NCBI GenBank assembly: GCA_036936605.1
Contig: JAUPFV010000003.1
Span: 77,236,273 to 77,300,272, forward strand
Length of the DNA: 64,000 bases
Direction of reading: 5' to 3'
Origin: Limnanthes douglasii subsp. nivea
Taxonomy: Eukaryota > Streptophyta > Magnoliopsida > Brassicales > Limnanthaceae
Shown here: in pieces, positions 56,106 through 64,000 of the stretch
Layout: the number at the start of each line of letters is the position of its first letter
How positions within the stretch are numbered: the stretch's first letter is position 1
Translations under genes and position numbers: made by a program
The notes under the pieces: model-generated
What the model saw: the letters and a program-made list of their open reading frames with translations, nothing else
Database searches by the model: none
What the model was told of the DNA's origin: nothing

Positions 56106-56637
56106 TTAACATGATAAGATATACTTTTGGTTTGTAATATTAAAATCAACACTACTAATATTAGATCTAAAAACATAATAATAATATTCAAAATATGATA
56201 ATATTTAAAATTTTGGACTATATAATAGTTAAAACACTTAAAATATTAATAACCAAAACAAATTAATACTAACCAAAATGTAATAATAATTTTATAATAA
56301 TATGCAATATCTCAATATTTTTTAAATATAACATTTTGGTTATAAAATAAATAAAACATTTATAATATTTACAAATAAACCGCAGTTTTTTACAAATAAA
56401 CCGTGGTTTCGCAGTCCAGCGGTTTGCAGTCCTAATGGTTTGTGGTCCTGCCGGTTTACTCCTTCTGTGGTCCTGCCGGTTTGCGGTCCTAATGGTTTAC
56501 GGTCCTGCCGGTTTGCGGTCCTGCCGGTTTGCAGTCCTAATGGGCCAGTTTCGTAGTTAAACCGCCAGTCATAAACAGATTGCCAGCTTTGAACCGCGGT
56601 TCTTGAACCATTTGCCACCCCTAGTTAGTGTTATTAC

Positions 56638-59600
56638 TAGAGGTGGCAAATGGTTCAGGAACCGCGGTTCAAAGCTGGCAATCTGTTTATGAACTCGCGG
56701 TTTAACTGTGAAACTGACCCATTAGGACTGCAAACCGCAAGGACCGCAAACCGTTAGGACCGCAAACCGGTAGGACCGTATAAGGAGTAAACCGGCAGGA
56801 CCGCAAACCATTAGGACTGCAAACCGCCAGGACTGCGAAACCACGGTTTATTTGTAAAAAACCGCGGTTTATTTGTAAATATTATAAATGTTTTATTTAT
56901 TTTATAACCAAAATCATATGTTAAGTTATATTTAAAAATATTGAGATATTGCATATTATTATAAAATTATTATTACATTTTGGTTAGTATGAATTTGTTT
57001 TGGTTATTAATATTTTAAGTGTTGTAATTATTATATAGTCCAAAATTTTAAATATTACTTATGTTATTATCACATTTTGAATACTATTATTATGTTTTTG
57101 GATCTAATATTAGTAGTGTTGATACTATGTTACAAACCAAAACTATATCTTATCATGTTAAAATATTACAAATTCTATTGTTATAATTTTAATATTACAT
57201 TTTGAATTTTATTATTGTGATTTGGTTTTAAATATACCAAGTGTTATTTATTATTTTTAAGTTATATGGTTATAATTTTAATATTACATTTTGAATTTTA
57301 TTATTGTGATTTGGTTTTAAATATAACAAGTGTTATTTATTATTTTTAAGTTATATTGTTATAATTTTAATATTACATTTTGAATTTTATTATTGTGATT
57401 TGGTTTTAAATATTACAAGTGTTATTTATTATGTTTTAAACCAAAATCATATTTTATCATGCTAAAATTTTACAAGTTATATTGTTATAATTTTAATATT
57501 ACATTTTGAATTTTATTATTGTAATTTTAATAATGATTATAAAATTATTATTACATTTTGGTTAGTATTAATTTGTTTTGGTTATCACAAACATCATTCA
57601 TAACAAGTGAAAATTAGCGGGTGGGTGAGCATTAGTAAGTCTACGTTTTAGAGGCATTTTAAAACTTAAAACAACGTTTTTTTTTAAATATGCAATAAAA
57701 TATTAATCGAAACTAATTAATATCGCAAATAATAAAAACTAAATTTAGACTAATACCAACTAATATCAACTAATAACAAGCAATAACAACTAATAACAAC
57801 TAATAAAATTAGAATTAAAAGAACTAATTCAAATAACTATAACAAGTAAATAACTTGATAAATTATACGAAGCTCTTAATTGAGCTATTATAATGTTATC
57901 CCAACGTTATATAAGTGTTTCTATCAAATAGAAATAATTTGCGGAAAAAAAATCAAACAATTCTGAAAGTAGAACTACAATATGTAAAATAAGAAATTTG
58001 AGTTTTCTAGAATATTTAGAACAAGTAAAGAAATTTAGAGAGATATAGGGAGGAGTATATGAGTTTGAAAAAATAAAAAAAAACGAAAAAAAATTGTCCG
58101 GACCATCCGGATGTAATTTTCGGATACCCCGGACACCTCACGGCTAGTTTTATTTAACTAGCCATTTGTCCGGATGCCCCGGAACCTCATGATTTCCAAT
58201 GTAATGCTCGTTCTCATAGTCTTTATAACAATATAACTATGTAAATATGACTTGTAAATTGTAATGCTTTGTAAATTGTAATCACCCATATTTCTTGCTT
58301 TTATGATAGAGTAGTGGATTATTTAATAACAATATTTTATTAGTAATTAAATTGTAATGCTTTGATTTTATTTTATTACTAATAAAATATAAAACTAGTT
58401 TTTTCCGTGGTGGATTCAAACTTTCTATAGATCGATTTTAGCCTTTTTACTATTATACATTTCATCTTTTATTTTTTTTTACTATTAAAATCACAATTTT
58501 TGGATTTTAGTTATATTACTGAAAGTTTAAATTTTATTTGAATTTTGTAAAATTATTTACGATTATATAATTTACGATATCTTGTTTAAAACAATCAAAT
58601 TATTATTTTTATAATCTAAAAAATATTTTAAATAATATTGAAAATTGTAATCAAAATACAATTAGATGTATATATTTTATTTAATATCTACCTAATATTA
58701 AATAAAATATCTTAAATACATAAATATAATCAAAATTATTATGTTAAGTTATATTTAAAAATATTGAGATATTGCATATTATTATAAAATTATTATTACA
58801 TTTTGGTTAGTATGAATTTGTTTTGGTTATTAATATTTTAAGTGTTGTAATTATTATATAGTCCAAAATTTTAAATATTACTTAGGTTATTATCACATTT
58901 TGAATACTATTATTATGTTTTTGGATCTAATATTAGTAGTGTTGATACTATGTTACAAACCAAAACTATATCTTATCATGTTAAAATATTACAAATTCTA
59001 TGGTTATAATTTTAATATTACATTTTGAATTTTATTATTGTGATTTGGTTTTAAATATACCAAGTGTTATTTATTATTTTTAAGTTATATGGTTATAATT
59101 TTAATATTACATTTTGAATTTTATTATTGTGATTTGGTTTTAAATATAACAAGTGTTATTTATTATTTTTAAGTTATATTGTTATAATTTTAATATTACA
59201 TTTTGAATTTTATTATTGTGATTTGGTTTTAAATATTACAAGTGTTATTTATTATATTTTAAACCAAAATCATATTTTATCATGCTAAAATATTACAAGT
59301 TATATTGTTATAATTTTAATATTACATTTTGAATTTTATTATTGTAATTTTAATAATGATTATAAAATTATTATTACATTTTGGTTAGTATTAATTTGTT
59401 TTGGTTATCACAAACATCATTCATAACAAGTGAAAATCAGCGGGTGGGTGAGCATTAGTAAGTCTACGTTTTAGAGGCATTTTAAAACTTAAAACAACGT
59501 TTTTTTTAAATATGCAATAAAATATTAATCGAAACTAATTAATATCGCAAATAATAAAAACTAAATTTAGACTAATACCAACTAATATCAACTAATAACA

Positions 59601-60984
59601 AGCAATAACAACTAATAACAACTAATAAAATTAGAATTAAAAGAACTAATTCAAATAACTATAACAAGTAAATAACTTGATAAATTATACGAAGCTCTTA
59701 ATTGAGCTATTATAATGTTATCCCAACGTTATATAAGTGTTTCTATCAAATAGAAATAATTTGCGGAAAAAAAATCAAACAATTCTGAAAGTAGAACTAC
59801 AATATGTAAAATAAGAAATTTGAGTTTTCTAGAATATTTAGAACAAGTAAAGAAATTTAGAGAGATATAGGGAGGAGTATATGAGTTTGAAAAAATAAAA
59901 AAAACGAAAAAAAATTGTCCGGACCATCCGGATGTAATTTTCGGATACCCCGGACACCTCACGACTAGTTTTATTTAACTAGCCATTTGTCCGGATGCCC
60001 CGGAACCTCATGATTTCCAATGTAATGCTCGTTCTCATAGTCTTTATAACAATATAACTATGTAAATATGACTTGTAAATTGTAATGCTTTGTAAATTGT
60101 AATCACCCATATTTCTTGCTTTTATGATAGAGTAGTGGATTATTTAATAACAATATTTTATTAGTAATTAAATTGTAATGCTTTGATTTTATTTTATTAC
60201 TAATAAAATATAAAACTAGTTTTTTCCGTGGTGGATTCAAACTTTCTATAGATCGATTTTAGCCTTTTTACTATTATACATTTCATCTTTTATTTTTTTT
60301 ACTATTAAAATCACAATTTTTGGATTTTAGTTATATTACTGAAAGTTTAAATTTTATTTGAATTTTGTAAAATTATTTACGATTATATAATTTACGATAT
60401 CTTGTTTAAAACAATCAAATTATTATTTTTATAATCTAAAAAATATTTTAAATAATATTGAAAATTGTAATCAAAATACAATTAGATGTATATATTTTAT
60501 TTAATATCTACCTAATATTAAATAAAATATCTTAAATACATAAATATAATCAAAATTATATAATGATACGATTATATCAAAATTAAAATACAATTATTTT
60601 TTTAGAATGTAATTTCTTTATTATAGAATTTCGATTAAAATGATAACATATTTAAATTAAAATACATTAAATAGCATAATTAACTCGTATATATGCTACA
60701 TATCTCAATTATTGAAATTAGATTCAATTAACACTTACAAATTAATTTTAAATAACATTATAAAATATTTTAATAAACGGTGGTTTGAACTGGCGGTTTA
60801 ACTGCGAAACTGGCCCATTAGAACTGCAAACCGGCAGCACCGTATAAGGAGTAAACCGGTAGAACCGCAAACCGGCAAAACTGCAACCGCAAACCGATAG
60901 GACCGCAACCCGCCAGGACCGCAAACCGTGGTTCTGATTTAAACGATTCTGATGGTTCGCGGTTCAAATAGTTTGACACCCCTA
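56638..60984. mobile_element. Non-autonomous hAT element B (4,347 bp), inverted relative to A
   Basis: Starts TAGAGGTGGCAAATGG and ends TTTGACACCCCTA, flanked by a perfect 8-bp duplication GTTATTAC (56630-56637 and 60985-60992). Its left end resembles the right end of A, its right end the left end of A, and the interior is the reverse complement of A. Subterminal GGACCGCAAACCG words lie at 56700-56860 and 60790-60940. The duplications of A and B overlap by two bases (GT at 56630-56631). No transposase frame. Contains a 1.8-kb tandem duplication; without it B would be about 2.5 kb, close to A. Confidence 0.92.
56919..60558. repeat. Tandem direct duplication of ~1,820 bp inside hAT element B
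   Basis: 56919-58740 and 58741 to about 60558 both begin ATGTTAAGTTATATTTAAAA and run in register to CATAAATATAATCAAAATTAT. The copies differ at only a handful of bases and homopolymer lengths by eye (for example TTACTTATG/TTACTTAGG, CTATTG/CTATGG). Either a very recent duplication or an assembly artefact. Confidence 0.9.
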
Positions 60985-60992
60985 GTTATTAC

Positions 60993-62559
60993 CCTACTGG
61001 TCCTTCGGAGTGGCAGGTGTTTTAGTCCTTTTACCCGGGTTCAAAGTGCCTTCCAATTCTTTCTCAATATTAGTTTATATTCATCTTGTCATCTAAAATC
61101 ACCCAAATATTTTTATTCACTCTCATCCAAATTTTAAACTCATCTAAAATGGAAATAATTTATTCATTTTTATGCCAAAATATATTTTTATTAGTATTAA
61201 AGTGTTTTTATTTTTTTTCATCTCTACAAGGATAAAAAATCATAAATCTTATATATATTTTTTACTTTCTTTCTACACTTTTTGAGCTCTTTAAAATCCG
61301 GCCACCAAAATTCAGGTGTGTTTTTAGGTTAGGTTTTAGTGGTTTGGATTGTTTGATGCGTGAATTTGATGTGTTATATTTAAGGATTAAATTTAGGGTC
61401 AAATTTAAGAGTTTATGATGGATTGAGGAAGAAGATTTTTACTAGTTTTAGGCGCATTTTTTTCGTCAGAATCGGTTTAAAATGGCCAGCACCGATGGTG
61501 CGCAAAGCTGGCACAATCGATGCGCCATGACTGCATGTATGGGGCACAACACTTAGCACCATATGTGCAGGTGTTTTTTTAATTAGTTCCGAAAAATTAT
61601 CATTCTATTTTTTTGTTTATATATTAACATAGTGTACTTAATTGTTTATTTAGTTAATACTGTTTTTGTTTTTTTATGTATTTTAGTTATTAATAAATAT
61701 TTCGTGTTTAATTCAATACATGAGAAGTTTGTAGAAACTACACACCATTGTTTTTAATAAAAATAAAAATCTTTTACTTTTTTTTGACGATATAACCTCA
61801 TTCTCTGGCGAAAGTAGCTCCTCCATGAAAATTACGTCTTTTGGTTGAGTAATGTCTAAGCTTGTGCTTTTTAAAAAAACTTGGAAAACATTTGAAAAAC
61901 AAGTTTGAAGTTGATGAAAAAAAGTTTGAATGTTGAAGAACTACTAAACAACTTGTAAGAGCACCACAAATTATAGAAAAAAACAAGTTCAATTTCATAC
62001 TCGAAATTACTTTTCATGAGTGAGGTTAGTAAATAAGGTTGATTTTAAAAGTGGGTGAGAATGATTCACTTAGTGTTTTATTTTCATTAATGCCAGCCTC
62101 GTAGATAAATCCAATTTGGTATTCAGAAAGTCAAACCTTAGTCAAAAACGAATTTTGGGTGAGGATAAATGCGATTTGGGTGATTTTAGTCTGACCCTTT
62201 ATTATTTCCATCACTTTTATAAAGGAGAATTATTCATGATAATTGGGGATAAATTCAAAATTTCGATAATCATTCTGATTTTAAAATTTATTAAAACTCA
62301 TATACAAGATAAAATCTCTCATTAATGTTCTTTGGATATGTAAAAAAATAAAAACCTCTTTTTTGTCTGCGAACCAACTCTTTTTTAATCGAAATTCATA
62401 AATCTATTAAGTTAAAAAAATTGCAACAAACTTAAGTGAAATCTCAAATATTTCAGTATAAATCAACTACTAAATGAGATTTTCACGAATAAATTACTTT
62501 ATTTCGTCTTTAATTTTGCAATCGTTGCGTTCTTAGTTATTTTTAACCTTCAAAACTTC
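60993..62559. other. AT-rich intergenic DNA, nothing recognised
   Basis: One less AT-rich island (61480-61560, GCACCGATGGTGCGC...GCACAATCGATGCGCC) with short inverted words, but no gene, RNA fold or element end that I can support. Confidence 0.5.
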
Positions 62560-63190
62560 ATATATTTCAAACCTTAACTCATCTTGTTTCTAAAAATACA
62601 CATATTTTAATTTTTTTAAAGACGAACAAATAAAATCTATGAGTGATATTTTTGCAGATTGTTTTATTTACTTTTCTTATTTTCGTACTCAAATAACACT
62701 TAATTACATAGTTCGAATACGTTTTCTTTTTAGCAACCAAATTACATATCATTCCATAACTGGAACATAGTTATTTTTTTGGACTTATCACAACTAAAAT
62801 CCTATTTACGCATCTTTTGTTTTCATTTTTACACAAAATTTATGTTTTTTTCACAACCGAAGTCCTATTCACGAAACTCTTTTATTCTTATTTACACAAC
62901 TCATTTGCACATAGTTTTGCAACTCAAAATAGTTATTTTGTCGCAACCGAACAATACGTAATTACACAATAGAACACACTTGCTTCTTCCAACCAAATTA
63001 CACGTAATTTTGTAACTGGAAAACAATTGCTTTTTGCAGACTAAATTTGCAATCCAAGTACTCTTATTAGCACAACCACATGCAGTCTAAAAAAATTCAA
63101 AAATATATATATTTTATGGATTTAACTTTGTTCGTCTTAAAAAAACTAATGGTATTTTTAGGTTTTTTAAAGCTATGGTTTGAAAGATAT
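62560..63190. repeat. Repeat module related to 10482-11352, with inverted flanks
   Basis: The left flank (62560-62650; ATATTTCAAACCTTAACTC, AAAGACGAACAAATAAAATC) and the right flank (63110-63190; inverted, GGATTTAACTTTGTTCGTC... to GGTTTGAAAGATAT) are versions of the ~118-bp repeat that flanks the 26-bp minisatellite at 10.5-11.35 kb. The interior has loosely repeated words (CACAACTAAAATCCTATTTACGC, CACAACCGAAGTCCTATTCACG, GCAACCGAACAATACG) instead of the minisatellite. It abuts the LTR that starts at 63191. Confidence 0.6.
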
Positions 63191-63526
63191 TGATGTAGCC
63201 CCGAAAGTCCAAACACGACCCTTTTTTATTTTATTTTATTTTATTCAATTATCTTATATTATTCAAATCAAATCTAATTATATTAAGATTTTATTTTATT
63301 TTATATTAGAATATTTATTTTATTTCTTTGTATTTTAATTTAGGATTTTGAGAAGCTCTTATATAAAGCCTCATATGCCTTAATTATTTTAAGTTTTTGG
63401 AATAATATATTTTTTATCTCTGAAAATTTTAATATTTGTTACCATTAGATTAGTGTTTCATCATGTTACCCTTGAATTAGGGTTTCATCTATCGTTGCTT
63501 CTTCTTCTATTTCTGTCGCGTTATCA
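63191..63526 (+). repeat. 5' LTR of short LTR element copy 2
   Basis: TGATGTAGCCCCG to GTTATCA. TATA box TATATAAAG at 63360-63368. Aligns with both LTRs of copy 1. Confidence 0.8.
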
Positions 63527-63529
63527 GTT

Positions 63530-63541
63530 TGGTATCAGAGC
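63530..63541 (+). promoter_or_regulatory. Primer binding site, short LTR element copy 2
   Basis: TGGTATCAGAGC, initiator tRNA-Met type, three bases after the LTR. Confidence 0.9.
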
Positions 63542-64000
63542 CTCAGTTCCTGCAACGGGGCAAGTATGTTTCTGAATCCTGATTTCATTTGATTCAAGGT
63601 CTAAAGAAGAGAACAACATTTATGGTCATGAAGATCTCGGAGATCGTTTGGTATGCGGGGACACACCAGGAGTTTCGATAGACGGTCGTATTGACCAGTT
63701 ACAGAAAGAGTTTAAATTAGCTACCAATCGTAGGATCAAGGTAAAACTTGATTATCGAGATATTGTCTCAGACTATGAAGAGGTTTTCAAAACCATTTTT
63801 TTCATCAACTAGACATGATGATGTTGTCTTCAGGCTATGAAAAAGTTTTGGAAACTATTTTTTTTCATCAACTGGATGGCTTTAATGTGACTTCGAATAA
63901 AGAACACTCAAGCAGAATTTATCTTATTCCGATAAGGCCAACAATTATAATTTCCAATGTAATAATTGAAATTAATAAAATAAAATAATTTTGGTTGTTG

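Larger units (their letters stand above)
53889..56623. mobile_element. Non-autonomous hAT element A (2,735 bp)
   Basis: Ends TAGGGGTGTCAAACGG and (right end, inverted) TAGGGGTGGCAAATGG, with a perfect 8-bp duplication GTTAGTGT (53881-53888 and 56624-56631); 8 bp with T/CAGGGGTG termini is the hAT signature. Both ends carry arrays of short subterminal words (GCGGTCCTGCCGGTTT and TTGCGGTCCTAATGG; 53930-54060 and 56395-56610), the kind of sites hAT transposases bind. No transposase frame; a promoter-like block is kept at 54880-55110 and the interior is AT-rich with ~89-bp tandem units. Confidence 0.92.
63191..64000 (+). mobile_element. Short LTR element copy 2, running off the window
   Basis: A 336-bp LTR (63191-63526), primer binding site at 63530, then an internal region that matches copy 1 (41392 onward) colinearly up to the window end, which equals position 41861 of copy 1. 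The gag-like leader HEDLGDRLVCGDTPGVSIDG is less broken than in copy 1, and the frame continues DYRDIVSDYEEVFK. Copy 1 has only about 50 bp more before its right LTR, so the partner LTR is expected just past the window. Confidence 0.8.

Noticed and set aside
56340..56618. 92-codon minus frame rich in GLQTGRT repeats
   Set aside because: It is a translation of the subterminal repeats of the hAT end.
61480..61560. A possible structured RNA in a GC-richer island
   Set aside because: Only short inverted words, with no tRNA-like or known RNA pattern.

Overview
The window is repeat-dominated nuclear DNA from a flowering plant, probably a eudicot. The evidence is Ty3/gypsy Tat-lineage, Ty1/copia, LINE, hAT and Mutator-type elements, a spliceosomal intron, and copied pieces of plant genes (SOS1 antiporter, kinesin-8, MTR4/HEN2-type helicase, PPR, receptor-like kinase). 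I see no intact single-copy host gene. The species cannot be told from the sequence.

Layout. 1-9847: a Tat-lineage Ty3/gypsy retrotransposon (Tat-1) with gag-pol on the minus strand and an extra gene on the plus strand; its left LTR lies outside the window. 9848-12500: AT-rich DNA with a 26-bp minisatellite between two direct repeats. 12501-15783: a decayed Ty1/copia element cut by a 100-N assembly gap. 15884-16725 and 27127-30785: a decayed LINE (its left part uncertain), interrupted by a second, older Tat element (Tat-2, 16726-27126) with both LTRs. 30786-35300: mosaic fragments of degenerate Tat elements, including an orientation flip near 31300. 39107-40046: two 426-bp foldback elements of Mutator type. 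41074-42224: a short LTR element without pol genes. 43187-47245: a young LTR retrotransposon, with perfect target duplication, that has replaced its pol region with exon-only pieces of at least six unrelated host genes. 48960-53600: a fourth, very decayed Tat element. 53889-60984: two non-autonomous hAT elements lying head-to-head with overlapping target duplications; the second carries a 1.8-kb tandem duplication. 63191-64000: the start of a second copy of the short LTR element.

How parts work together. In Tat-1 and Tat-2, gag, protease, reverse transcriptase, a degenerate native RNase H, a second (archaeal-type) RNase H and integrase form the minus-strand replication genes. The intron-bearing plus-strand gene converges on them. 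Both copies share an in-frame UAG between protease and reverse transcriptase with a readthrough-like context. The LTR-bounded 43-47 kb element must depend on enzymes supplied by another element. It is the most unusual object here: it is Bs1-like in kind, but carries fragments of more genes, two or three of which are fused in one 509-codon reading frame.
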